This document shows positions 16,323 through 24,746 of a DNA stretch of 64,000 bases, one piece after another. This stretch comes from Bacillota bacterium. Lineage in GTDB: Bacteria > Bacillota > Clostridia > Acetivibrionales > DSM-1351. The stretch spans positions 1-64,000 of the forward strand of contig JAEYWA010000018.1 in assembly GCA_023431385.1 (NCBI GenBank). Direction: 5' to 3'. A program made the position numbers and the translations under genes. Position 1 is the stretch's first letter; each line of letters opens with the position of its first letter. The notes under the pieces are model-generated. The model was given only the letters and a program-made list of their open reading frames with translations. It made no database searches and was not told the DNA's origin.

Positions 16323-16756
16323 TGGAATTTTCATATAAAGGTAAAAGTAGCTTAAAAGATTTTGATATAATTGCTAAAACTGTAAGCAGACCTACTCTTC
16401 CTGTTCTCCGAAAAAGTGAATTGATTATTCCGGGCAGACATGGAACTTACAATTTTGGCAATAATACATATGGTAATAGAACGGTTTCAATATTGCTCCA
16501 ATTTGTAGGTAAAGATATATATGACTTACGTATACAGTCAAGGCAAATAGCAGCATGGTTAAGCAGTACTAAATACTTGCCGCTTGTCTTTGATGATGAG
16601 CCAGACAAGTACTATATGGCTAAGATATATGATGCTGTAGGTTTGAAAGAGTTTACTAGAGCTGGTGAAGCAACTGTTACCTTTGATTGTTTACCATTTG
16701 CATATTATCTTGTTTCCACAGGACAAGATATAACTTGGGACGATGATTTGGTTTGA
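16319..16756 (+). CDS. Distal tail protein (Dit), N-terminal part ending at an in-frame TGA
   Basis: 145 residues overlapping the tape measure stop by four bases. MEFSYKGKSSLKDFDIIAKT, SELIIPGRHGTYNFGNNTYG and the PLVFDDEPDKYYMAKIYDAV block match the ring-forming N-terminal domain of siphophage Dit proteins. The reading frame stops at TGA 16754-16756 after DITWDDDLV and then continues in the same frame from the next codon as the galectin-like part. Together 277 codons would be a normal-sized Dit. Tryptophan (TGG) to TGA is a simple explanation, but the N-terminal domain may fold alone. Confidence 0.85.
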   Translation: MMEFSYKGKSSLKDFDIIAKTVSRPTLPVLRKSELIIPGRHGTYNFGNNTYGNRTVSILLQFVGKDIYDLRIQSRQIAAWLSSTKYLPLVFDDEPDKYYMAKIYDAVGLKEFTRAGEATVTFDCLPFAYYLVSTGQDITWDDDLV

Positions 16757-16759
16757 GGA

Positions 16760-17149
16760 ATGGATACTTATTGGGATACATCAGAGGTTTATACATATCG
16801 AGTTACGGCAAATTCAAATTTTGAGATTAATTATATAGGTACTCAAGATATCGGACTTGGGGATTATGGAGATAGCAAATTTGATATTGCTATTACAGGA
16901 AGCTTTAATACTTTAAGTATCAGCCTAAACGGTAAGACATTAACCTACAATCAACCAGTAAATAACAAAACAATTGTCATTGATAATGTTAATGCTACTG
17001 TGAGAATGGATGGCAACAATGTACTTTATAATGTATCAGGTGATATTGGAGAGTTTTTAAAACTAACTCCTGGTATAAATAACATAAGAATAACAGGCAC
17101 TGGGCTAAATTGCTCGGTGCTTTTTGATTTTAGACCGCAATACCTATAA
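16760..17149 (+). CDS. Distal tail protein (Dit), C-terminal part
   Basis: 129 residues in the same frame as the preceding Dit part, beginning three bases after its TGA. The ATG lies right against GAGGA, too close for efficient independent initiation, although stop-start reinitiation is possible. MDTYWDTSEVYTYRVTANSN and the later NVNATVRMDGNNVLYNVSGD / FLKLTPGINNIRITG pattern match the galectin-like C-terminal domain of Dit. It is either the second half of a gene with a nonsense mutation or a separately made domain. Confidence 0.8.
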   Translation: MDTYWDTSEVYTYRVTANSNFEINYIGTQDIGLGDYGDSKFDIAITGSFNTLSISLNGKTLTYNQPVNNKTIVIDNVNATVRMDGNNVLYNVSGDIGEFLKLTPGINNIRITGTGLNCSVLFDFRPQYL

Positions 17150-17172
17150 TCTTACACAATGAGATTATAGGT
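17142..17172 (+). other. Perfect 11-bp hairpin over the Dit stop codon
   Basis: ACCTATAATCT (17142-17152) pairs exactly with AGATTATAGGT (17162-17172) around nine bases. The Dit stop codon lies in the 5' arm. There is no T-run after it, so it is more likely an mRNA processing or stability element than a terminator. The next ribosome site is 19 bases further on. Confidence 0.6.
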
Positions 17173-17204
17173 ACTATACGGTTCATAACAAGAGAGGTGC
17201 TACT

Positions 17205-18941
17205 TTGATTAAAGTATATGACTATAAATTAAGCACAACAAATCCAGTTGCTGTACTGCAAAATGCTTATAATATAGAATACAGCAAGAGACTTAACGAA
17301 ATATGGACAGCGGAGTTTTCAATTCCAGCTGATGATGATAAAAATGTGGAGTGCAAAGCTTTTAGGTACGTTGAGATATTCGACCAAGGAGATAGGGTTG
17401 AGTTATTTCGTATATTACCTAATAGTTTCAATAAATCAAATGGAGGTAAAACAATTACTTATCAGTGTGAGCATGTTTTATCTACATTGCTCGATGATAT
17501 TATGTTTCAATATCATCAGAGGACAGGTTATACACCTTCTCTAAATATTAATTACATCCTAGGATTTCAATCGACTCTAAGGTGGCAGGTAGGCAAGGTT
17601 AACTATACAGATATTTTTGACTACAGCTGGGAAAATGCTAACGTGCTTAGTGCTTTGTTTAGCTTACCCAAAGCTTATTCAGAGCCGTATCAGTGGACGT
17701 TTGATACAACTACATATCCATGGAAACTAAATCTCATAAAATTATCACAAATACCAACAGTGCGCATAATGTACCGAAAAAATCTGATTGGGATAGAAAA
17801 GCATGAAGACCCTTCTTATATTATCACTCGTCTATATCCTTTGGGATACGGGGAAGGAGTAAATCAACTTACAATCAAGTCTGTTAATGGAAACAAACCT
17901 TATATTGATGCTGATACTATAGGCACATATGGCGTTATTGCTGCTCCATTCATTGATAAATCTGAGGAGAATCCATTAACACTAAAGGCAAAAGCCAGAA
18001 CTTATTTGGAAACAATAAAAGTCCCTCGTGTTACTTATTCAGTTGATGCTGCGGATATTTACTCATTAACTAATGAACCAATAGACAGAATTAGAGATGT
18101 GGGAATAATGGTACAAGTATTTGATGAAGATATTGGACAGTTTACAGCAAGGATTGTATCGGTAAATAAATCTGATATAACAGGTAAACCCGGAGATATA
18201 AAGGTTGAAATAAGCAATAAGGTATTATCCTCTGAAGATGTAACTACAGATATTCAAAGTAAACAATACATTAATGATACTGTCGCTCAAGGGGCAACAA
18301 ATATTGACAGTAATGATTATCAGGACAATTGCGACAATGAACATCCAGCTGTAATTAAGTTCTACATACCAAATGAATGTGTTGCTATAAATAAATGTTT
18401 ACTAACATATGAAACTGATAAATTCAGAGCATATGAGACTGGTGCAGCAAGTGGAGGGAGTAGCACTAAAACAAGTTCAAGCGGTGGGGGGTATACAGGG
18501 TTTGCGACACACTTAGACCCTGGTAATGGAGAGTACTTAGGGTATATTAATGATGTTTATGACAATGATGATGTACCTAATCATAAACATTATTTTCAAG
18601 ACCATAGTCATGCGGTTAATATAAATCCTCATACACACACAATTAATATACCTTCACATTCCCACGATATTGATTACGGTATATATGAATACGATTATGC
18701 TCCAGAATCAGTGACTATCAAGGTTGATGGATTTCAGATTCCTCACACATCACTGAATGGAAGTGATATTAACATTATTCCTTATTTATCTTCAACCAAT
18801 GGAAAGGTAAACAGGGGCACATTTCATACAATAGAAATCTTTCCTAACACTACAGATTATAACCCTTACGGACTTGCTCGAATAAATGCAGCAGTTATTA
18901 AACAGATATTCATTCAAAGCAGGGGTGGCGGTAATTATTAA
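17205..18941 (+). CDS. Tail-associated baseplate protein (Tal-like/Gp37-like) with HxH cluster
   Basis: TTG start at 17205 with GAGAGGTG six bases upstream; 578 residues. The N-terminal 360 residues fit the prophage tail protein/Gp37-like hub fold: IEYSKRLNEIWTAEFSIPAD, later RLYPLGYGEGVNQLTI and RTYLETIKVPRVTYSVDAAD. After a Gly/Ser linker (about 410-430) comes a histidine-rich segment near residues 457-487 with HKH, HSH, HTH and HSH at spaced intervals, then a beta-rich tip. In T4 gp12 and gp37 such HxH motifs bind iron along the axis of a trimeric fibre; a metal-stabilised trimer is inferred here. The C-terminal part could take part in receptor contact. Confidence 0.82.
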   Translation: MIKVYDYKLSTTNPVAVLQNAYNIEYSKRLNEIWTAEFSIPADDDKNVECKAFRYVEIFDQGDRVELFRILPNSFNKSNGGKTITYQCEHVLSTLLDDIMFQYHQRTGYTPSLNINYILGFQSTLRWQVGKVNYTDIFDYSWENANVLSALFSLPKAYSEPYQWTFDTTTYPWKLNLIKLSQIPTVRIMYRKNLIGIEKHEDPSYIITRLYPLGYGEGVNQLTIKSVNGNKPYIDADTIGTYGVIAAPFIDKSEENPLTLKAKARTYLETIKVPRVTYSVDAADIYSLTNEPIDRIRDVGIMVQVFDEDIGQFTARIVSVNKSDITGKPGDIKVEISNKVLSSEDVTTDIQSKQYINDTVAQGATNIDSNDYQDNCDNEHPAVIKFYIPNECVAINKCLLTYETDKFRAYETGAASGGSSTKTSSSGGGYTGFATHLDPGNGEYLGYINDVYDNDDVPNHKHYFQDHSHAVNINPHTHTINIPSHSHDIDYGIYEYDYAPESVTIKVDGFQIPHTSLNGSDINIIPYLSSTNGKVNRGTFHTIEIFPNTTDYNPYGLARINAAVIKQIFIQSRGGGNY

Positions 18942-18974
18942 AACTAAAAAATACTATACGAAGGAGCTGATTAT

Positions 18975-21059
18975 ATGGCATTACCTGAATTTATATTAAC
19001 AGCAACAGGTAAATTAAAAGAAGATTATCATAGACTTAATACATACTTTTCGACACTAAAAAACTCATGGGATGGGCATATCGGAGGTGTTTCGGACAAG
19101 CATTCTTCAAGCGCAATTTTGAATGATTCAGAACAAGAAGGTGAAACAGTTAAAAATGCTCTGGATAATAGTAAGTCAAAATTTGATTTACATATATCTG
19201 GAGATGATAATAAACATTCATCTGAACAAATATCTTATATAGGCAGTTTTGTAGGTAAAAGTGATGTAAAAGCAGCTTTAGATGAGGCTAAAAAAGAGAT
19301 TGATACAATTGTTGTTAATGCAAGTATAGACCCAGAAGTGGCATTAGCCCGTGAATCCAGTGTTAAAGGTAAATCTTTTACATCATTAGATGCTAGATTA
19401 GAGGACATTGAAGTTGATTTGAACCAAATCGACAATTTATCAACAAATAAAATAGACAAAACTCAAATAAAAAATACTTTAACTGAAACTGCTACTGGAA
19501 ATGTTTTAGACGCTAAACAAGGGAAAGTTTTGAATGATAAGATTGAGTCGCATTTGTCTTATATGCCGATAAATGTAAAACAACCACCCCTTGGACTAAT
19601 AGCTGTTGTTGGGGATGGGGAAACTGACGATTATACTGCCTTGCAAGCGATTATGAATTTTGCAGGCAACACTAAGGGGTCGGTATATTTTCCATGCAAG
19701 TGCTTATGCCAAACCCCTCTTAAAGTGCCAGATGGAGTATCGTTTTTTGGAAATGGAGTAGAAACAGGGATTACGAAAACTAGCAATACGACAATCAATA
19801 TTAATTCAACTGCTATTAATTCAGTGGTTGTGCTACAAGGTAGTAAAATATCCATTACGAATATGGTTTTAGAGGGTTCAATAGAAAACAACGTAAATGG
19901 TATTACTTTTGGTGAAAACACCTCAAGATTTTCGTTTAATAGCTTAACCATACGGACTTGTAAACGGGCATTCCATGATTTTATAAGCTGCTGGATTGGT
20001 GAGTTCAATAAAGTACATTGTAATAGATGTGAAGAAGCTTTTGTACTACGAGAAAACATTAGTAAAACCTCATTAACTTTTAAGAATTGTTGGGCTGAAA
20101 ATTGTGGACAAGCATATGATTTCTATAGAGTATATTATAGTAGTGCAATAAATTGCGCTGCGGATTGGTGTAACAATAGAACTGGGAATCCGTACGGAGA
20201 TGGAGGACATGGTTCAGAGGAAGAAGCAAGAGGTATATATAATTTAAACCTGTGCAGAAGTTTCACGCTTCTATGTTGTGGCACAGAGAATTCCTATGGC
20301 AATGGAGTAGTAAACATACGTGCTTCATTTGTAAACATAATAGGATTAGTATTCGTCAACATTAAAAGTAAATTTCAGCCTAACTATACAGACTATCCTA
20401 ATTATGCGGTCGCTGCTATTAACATCGGACAGGAGAAGTCAACTGTAATAATAAACGGTATTTATTACGGACAGTTTGAAAATACTTATGTAGCATCATT
20501 GACCCCGGCAAAACCTCCTCAACCGGCAATTGCTTATAATTACTTAAGTGGCACATATGGTGCAAACAATAAAAAGATGATTATTGTTACAGGAGTATCA
20601 ACCACTATTACTCCAATGTTTGGGGGACAAGGCCCAATTGAAGATTGTCTGTTTATTGACGAAATGACAAACAATCTGTTAATTAAAGACTATGTTGATG
20701 TTGGGGGTGTTCGTCAATTCAAAACAATCGACTTAACTGGTTCATCGGCTACAAAATTAAGAATTCCTATAACTCCAAATGCCACGGCTAACCGCGTTCA
20801 CTTGCTAAGAATTAGAGGATTTGATAACACAAACAATAATACTACTCCAAAAGGATTTATATGTGAAGTACAGTGTTGTAGTTTTGCAAATGTCCAGAGT
20901 GTTACTGTATTGTCGGCTACTTCAGGAGTGACAGCTGCTGCTAACGGTTCAAACCTTGAAATTACGTTAGGTAATACATATAACAATTTAAAGGTAGAAT
21001 GTTCTGCTATAAGTCAAAGGGTTTCATTAATCGGGTTTTTATCATCGACGCTAGTATAG
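18975..21059 (+). CDS. Tail fibre/spike with pectate-lyase-type beta-helix
   Basis: 694 residues; ATG 18975 has GAAGGAG at good spacing. The N-terminal 200 residues hold two copies of a module with H-(I)-x-G-x-x-D-KHSS followed by (V)K-x-ALD, then a coiled stretch and a GKVLNDKIESH-type linker found in clostridial phage fibres. At about 213-222 the motif VGDGETDDYTALQAIM starts a pectate lyase/tailspike beta-helix domain that runs to about 560. The C-terminal 100 residues are beta-rich (receptor tip or chaperone). Probably the receptor-binding spike, possibly cleaving surface polysaccharide; no catalytic site can be assigned by eye. Confidence 0.82.
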   Translation: MALPEFILTATGKLKEDYHRLNTYFSTLKNSWDGHIGGVSDKHSSSAILNDSEQEGETVKNALDNSKSKFDLHISGDDNKHSSEQISYIGSFVGKSDVKAALDEAKKEIDTIVVNASIDPEVALARESSVKGKSFTSLDARLEDIEVDLNQIDNLSTNKIDKTQIKNTLTETATGNVLDAKQGKVLNDKIESHLSYMPINVKQPPLGLIAVVGDGETDDYTALQAIMNFAGNTKGSVYFPCKCLCQTPLKVPDGVSFFGNGVETGITKTSNTTININSTAINSVVVLQGSKISITNMVLEGSIENNVNGITFGENTSRFSFNSLTIRTCKRAFHDFISCWIGEFNKVHCNRCEEAFVLRENISKTSLTFKNCWAENCGQAYDFYRVYYSSAINCAADWCNNRTGNPYGDGGHGSEEEARGIYNLNLCRSFTLLCCGTENSYGNGVVNIRASFVNIIGLVFVNIKSKFQPNYTDYPNYAVAAINIGQEKSTVIINGIYYGQFENTYVASLTPAKPPQPAIAYNYLSGTYGANNKKMIIVTGVSTTITPMFGGQGPIEDCLFIDEMTNNLLIKDYVDVGGVRQFKTIDLTGSSATKLRIPITPNATANRVHLLRIRGFDNTNNNTTPKGFICEVQCCSFANVQSVTVLSATSGVTAAANGSNLEITLGNTYNNLKVECSAISQRVSLIGFLSSTLV

Positions 21060-21064
21060 GAGGA

Positions 21065-21226
21065 GTGTTATTATGTGAAAAATCAAAAATATATAGTAAT
21101 ATTATAATTCCTGCTGGCGATTATAAAGTAACGGGCGTAATCAAAGTTGATAAAGATGCAAAGGTAATTGGCACACCAAGAAATCATATAATTAGACATT
21201 ATATTAAATTTAATACAATCGGATAA
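21065..21226 (+). CDS. Small ORF downstream of the fibre gene (53 aa, start uncertain)
   Basis: The frame encodes SKIYSNIIIPAGDYKVTGVI and VDKDAKVIGTPRNHII, a plausible short beta protein. AGGAGGAG sits just after the fibre stop, but the well-spaced ATG at 21072 is out of frame and hits TGA at once; only GTG 21065, too close to the ribosome site, opens the frame. This suggests either an unusual start or a one-base indel at the 5' end. Confidence 0.4.
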   Translation: MLLCEKSKIYSNIIIPAGDYKVTGVIKVDKDAKVIGTPRNHIIRHYIKFNTIG

Positions 21227-21344
21227 AAGTGTGTCACAACTACATGTGATAAAACAACTATTTGGTTCAAAAATATGGTTGTAAATCTACCAAAATAATT
21301 TACTATATTATTAATGGTGTACATCTCCCACAACTTACAAATTG

Positions 21345-21374
21345 TTTCACTTTATACTAAATTGTGGTATAATT
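21345..21374 (+). promoter_or_regulatory. Probable promoter for the 98-aa accessory gene
   Basis: TGGTATAAT at 21366-21374 is an extended -10 element of the vegetative sigma type. The -35 is weak (TTTCAC at 21345-21350, 18-base spacing). Transcription would start about 25 bases before the GGGAGGG ribosome site. Confidence 0.6.
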
Positions 21375-21405
21375 TGTGGATAATTTTTTTGGGAGGGTTA
21401 TTACT

Positions 21406-21702
21406 ATGGCAGGATTAGATTCAATGAGAGCTTTGCAAGAATTTATAAAGTACTATAATTTATTTGATGTGGACAGGATTTCTGCAAAAATTGCCGTAAT
21501 AAAAAATGGAAAGTTAATTCACAATAATATACTTACGATATACATTCAAAGAAATTCTTATGGTGGTTGGGTTTTAGGAGTAGAAGACATAAAACCTATT
21601 ATTAAATATGAATCATTTAATACAGATTTTCAAGATATGTATTTTGAAAATGGAATTTTAACAGTATATAGTGATGGATGTGAAATTAGCATTAGTGTTT
21701 AA
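21406..21702 (+). CDS. Hypothetical protein (98 aa), stand-alone accessory gene
   Basis: ATG 21406 follows GGGAGGG at eight bases (an upstream frame start at 21376 precedes this site). The product begins MAGLDSMRALQEFIKYYNLF: an amphipathic helix followed by a beta-rich body (KIAVIKNGKLIHNNILTIYI) ending GILTVYSDGCEISISV. No family was recognised. The gene has its own promoter and terminator and lies between tail fibre and lysis genes, the classic arrangement of a moron expressed in the lysogen; a host-directed role is inference. Confidence 0.65.
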   Translation: MAGLDSMRALQEFIKYYNLFDVDRISAKIAVIKNGKLIHNNILTIYIQRNSYGGWVLGVEDIKPIIKYESFNTDFQDMYFENGILTVYSDGCEISISV

Positions 21703-21760
21703 TTAGAATTAATCTAATACTAGAAAAAAAGTATATAAATTTCGATAGATATCTCATATA

Positions 21761-21796
21761 AAAGACCTTTACTATTCAGAGAAGGTCTTTTTATTA
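21761..21796 (+). terminator. Intrinsic terminator after the 98-aa gene
   Basis: AAAGACCTT (21761-21769) pairs with AAGGTCTTT (21782-21790), followed by TTATT. Nine perfect pairs. Confidence 0.8.
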
Positions 21797-21937
21797 TGCA
21801 CAAAAAAATAGACTACCCTGTTCCTATCCAAAGTAGCCATGAGTTGTGGAATATATAATTTTAAACTTATTCCAAATTGTAACAAATCAATAGTAAATTG
21901 TAAATATATGTTAAATAAATGAAGATGAGGTGGTAAA

Positions 21938-22228
21938 ATGTCAGATTACAATGAAAAATTATGTGATGAAAAACATAATGGCATCAAGGAAAAGTTGCAG
22001 GTTATAGATAAGAGACTTGATAATCACTCTGACGATATCAAGAAAACAAATACAGAGGTTCAAGACCTCAAGGAAGTCCTGATTGAAGTTAAAGAACTTA
22101 ATAAAAGAATGATTGACAATAACAATAATAATACAACAGTAAAAACTAGTAATAAAGCAATGTGGGGAGTAATTATAGCATCATTCTTAACATCAGCCAG
22201 CAGTGTTATTGTCGCTTTAGTAAAGTGA
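21938..22228 (+). CDS. XhlA-like hemolysin/holin-associated protein
   Basis: 96 residues: a long charged coiled coil (residues 10-60, DKRLDNHSDDIKKTNTEVQD), an asparagine run at 61-65, and one C-terminal membrane helix (MWGVIIASFLTSASSVIVAL). This is the layout of XhlA/BhlA-type proteins in lysis cassettes of Firmicute prophages, where they work with the holin. It heads the lysis cassette and is followed 13 bases later by the endolysin. Confidence 0.75.
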   Translation: MSDYNEKLCDEKHNGIKEKLQVIDKRLDNHSDDIKKTNTEVQDLKEVLIEVKELNKRMIDNNNNNTTVKTSNKAMWGVIIASFLTSASSVIVALVK

Positions 22229-22241
22229 GGATGGTGAGAAT

Positions 22242-22820
22242 ATGAGTAAAGTAATTTTTAAACATAAAGACAAAGCATACATATATAAGCCATTATTAGA
22301 TGCTGTAAATAAGCTATGTGCTGATTATAGAAAAGACTGTACCTGTGTAGCTGGATATCGTTCATTAGAGTGTCAAAAAGCTACTAATGCTATGGTACTT
22401 AAAACACGTAAAGGTGCTTATCAATTACCCGATGGTGCTGTTTATACTGGTACAGGAGCAAATAGGAAGTGTTGGGCAGCGGCTTACGGACAGAGTAATC
22501 ACTGCTATTGTATTGCTATGGATATTGATGATGAATGGTTTAAGGCTTTGACTAATGTACAATTAAAGAAGTATGGACTCATAAAATCTGTACCGCATGA
22601 ACCTTGGCACATTACATTGATAGAACTGGTTGGGATTAGTCAGGAAAAGAAAATTCAGATTAGAGACAGTGTTTTAAAGGGTAAAGGTGATGATATGACT
22701 ATAAAAGAGTTTCAGGCGATAACTGGTTTGGTTGCTGATGGTATTGTTGGAGCTAAGACTATTGCTAAAGCTAAAGAGGTACAAGAAGTAATAAGTCAGA
22801 TATTGAAGGGGGTTAAATAG
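22242..22820 (+). CDS. Endolysin: M15 L,D-peptidase/carboxypeptidase with C-terminal repeat
   Basis: 192 residues. The N-terminal domain is a VanY/M15 zinc peptidase: GYRSLECQ at 38-45, S-x-H with H87 and D94 (SNHCYCIAMDID), and EPWHI at 120-124 giving catalytic E120 and ligand H123. It would cut the peptide part of peptidoglycan. Residues 152-178 (TIKEFQAITGLVADGIVGAK) resemble one half of a peptidoglycan-binding repeat. Gene spacing to the holin is one base, so they form a lysis operon. Confidence 0.85.
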   Translation: MSKVIFKHKDKAYIYKPLLDAVNKLCADYRKDCTCVAGYRSLECQKATNAMVLKTRKGAYQLPDGAVYTGTGANRKCWAAAYGQSNHCYCIAMDIDDEWFKALTNVQLKKYGLIKSVPHEPWHITLIELVGISQEKKIQIRDSVLKGKGDDMTIKEFQAITGLVADGIVGAKTIAKAKEVQEVISQILKGVK

Positions 22821-22821
22821 T

Positions 22822-23004
22822 ATGAAACAAAATAGGTTAAAGAGTTGGGGGTTATGGCTCAGTGTAGCTGCCTTAATTGGGTTTGTAACAAAAACATATC
22901 TGGGTTATGAAATTCCTGAGTTTGATACATTGGTAAATATGATACTTGTTGTATTAAGCGGTTTTGGGATAATAAATAATCCTACAGATAAAAAGAGTAT
23001 ATAA
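22822..23004 (+). CDS. Holin (phi LC3 / Phage_holin_1 type)
   Basis: 60 residues: MKQNRLKSWGLWLSVAALIG, a first membrane helix at about 9-26, a short linker with Y-E-IPE and a second helix at 38-53, then a G-x-x-NNPTDKK end. This is the standard pattern of phi LC3-family holins, which open the membrane at lysis. GAAGGGGG precedes the ATG. A strong terminator lies directly downstream. Confidence 0.88.
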   Translation: MKQNRLKSWGLWLSVAALIGFVTKTYLGYEIPEFDTLVNMILVVLSGFGIINNPTDKKSI

Positions 23005-23012
23005 TGAAGTGG

Positions 23013-23058
23013 ATTTAAGTATGGGGTACTATTACGGTATCCCTGCTTAAATTTTTTT
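23013..23058 (+). terminator. Intrinsic terminator closing the late operon
   Basis: ATTTAAG pairs with CTTAAAT and the inner GGGGTAC with GTATCCC, followed by a run of seven T. It separates late genes from the integrase. Confidence 0.85.
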
Positions 23059-23086
23059 CGCTAATTTTGTGAGGATTGGAAAATTA

Positions 23087-23115
23087 TTGATAATAACATG
23101 ACGTGATGATATATT
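23087..23115 (+). promoter_or_regulatory. Probable integrase promoter
   Basis: TTGATA (23087-23092), 17 bases, TATATT (23110-23115), a good vegetative promoter 38 bases ahead of the integrase start. Together with the upstream terminator it gives the integrase independent expression. Transcription from it would also continue into the comEC remainder. Confidence 0.65.
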
Positions 23116-23153
23116 AGTATGTGTAAACAAATTCAAACACAAGAGGTGATATT

Positions 23154-24746
23154 ATGAAAGAGCTTGCTGTAGCTTATGCAAGAGTTTCAAGCAGAAGCGA
23201 TAACCAACTAAATTCAATAGAAAATCAAAAAATATATTTTGAGAAAGAAATAGCGAACCAGAAAAATATTAGGTTAATTCATGTTTTTGCTGACACAAAA
23301 ACAGGTAGAAGTTTAAGAAGACCACAGTTTGATGAAATGTTACAAAGAGCTGGATTAAAGTTTGAAAATAAGTGGATTGCTACTAACAAAGAACCAGAAT
23401 TCCAATGGATATTTATAAAAGATACGAGTAGATTCGCTAGAAATAGCATGAGCTGGGATATTATTAATACCTTAAGAGAAAAAAAAGTATATATTTACTT
23501 CTGTCAACAAGGAATAAGCACTAAAGATATAACAGGAGATTTAACAATAAAAATTCTTCAAATTATGGATGAATCAGAATCAACCTTACGTTCTTCCAAA
23601 GTTAAGTTTGGATTGGATATGGCTAAAAAACAAGGTAAAGTAAGAAGCAATCACAATATATATGGATTCACATATGAAAATGGTGAATTAAAGAAAAATG
23701 AAAAAGAAGCAAAAATAATAGAGGAAGCTTTTGATCTATATGTAAATTATAACATGGGATTTAGAAAGATATGCCAAATATTCGACAAGAAAAATTACAC
23801 AACCAGAAGTGGTAGCAAATGGCAAGAGAACACACTGACAAGAATGTTTCAAAACGAAAAACTATATGGTGGTAATAATAATCTAAAATGGGAAGCTTTA
23901 GGTTTAGACAAAAAACAACGTAAAATAAGGCCTGATTATGAAGCACCTATCACAAATAACATTGATGAAATTATTCCATTTGATACATGGAAAAAGGCAA
24001 ATGATATATTAAAAGAAAGAACAAAGGGAACAAAAGGTCTTAACAGGGGGAAAGGTGAATGGGCAGGTAAATTAATATGTGGACATTGTGGAAAATCTTA
24101 CATTCGAAATAGCACACCATCTAGAGGAGATGGTAGAGTTTGGTTTGTTTGTTCTGATAAAAAGAACAGAACCCAAGAAGTATGTAGTTCAAAAAATGTT
24201 CAAATGTGGCAGTTTGAAGAATTGCTAAGTAAATTCGAAAACAAAGAATATAACCAAGCTATGTATTATGATTTGCATAAAATATACAATAGAGGATTAT
24301 TAATAAAAAGTGTTCTATTAAAAAAACAATTTCAATATGAAGAATTGCTAAAAGATTTAGATGCTACCGATAATGCTATAAGCGAATTAAATTTGGCTAT
24401 TATCAATGTAAATGATAGATTAAATAGAGGTAAAATATCAGAAGAAATGTATGATAATTTTATAGAAGAATATGAAACGGAACTAATCCAAAAAATTGAG
24501 TATAGAAAGCACCTCGATGATAAACCATTACAAGTTAGAGAGTATTTATTAAAACTTGATGATTTCTTAGTTAAATATGAAGCATGTAACAAAATTATGT
24601 TGGATAAACAATATACCAGGAAAGATATTCACGAAATAATATTCTATACAAATGAGAATATAGTAACACCGAAATTTTATACGTATGATTACCATGAATT
24701 AAGTAAAGACGCTAATGATTTAATCAACAATATATCAAAAATTTAG
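23154..24746 (+). CDS. int: Large serine recombinase (phage integrase)
   Basis: 530 residues; ATG has AGAGGTG upstream. Catalytic domain: YARVSSRSDNQ with the nucleophile serine at position 12 or 13, DTKTGRSLRRPQFDEML, and KDTSRFARNSMS with the active-site arginines. Recombinase domain around 170-270 (GFTYENGELKKNEKEAKIIE), zinc ribbon with C-G-H-C near 302-306 and a later cysteine pair, then the coiled-coil region about 375-450 that controls directionality. It inserts and, with a directionality factor, excises the prophage. Its stop codon overlaps a GTG that opens the comEC remainder. Confidence 0.95.
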   Translation: MKELAVAYARVSSRSDNQLNSIENQKIYFEKEIANQKNIRLIHVFADTKTGRSLRRPQFDEMLQRAGLKFENKWIATNKEPEFQWIFIKDTSRFARNSMSWDIINTLREKKVYIYFCQQGISTKDITGDLTIKILQIMDESESTLRSSKVKFGLDMAKKQGKVRSNHNIYGFTYENGELKKNEKEAKIIEEAFDLYVNYNMGFRKICQIFDKKNYTTRSGSKWQENTLTRMFQNEKLYGGNNNLKWEALGLDKKQRKIRPDYEAPITNNIDEIIPFDTWKKANDILKERTKGTKGLNRGKGEWAGKLICGHCGKSYIRNSTPSRGDGRVWFVCSDKKNRTQEVCSSKNVQMWQFEELLSKFENKEYNQAMYYDLHKIYNRGLLIKSVLLKKQFQYEELLKDLDATDNAISELNLAIINVNDRLNRGKISEEMYDNFIEEYETELIQKIEYRKHLDDKPLQVREYLLKLDDFLVKYEACNKIMLDKQYTRKDIHEIIFYTNENIVTPKFYTYDYHELSKDANDLINNISKI

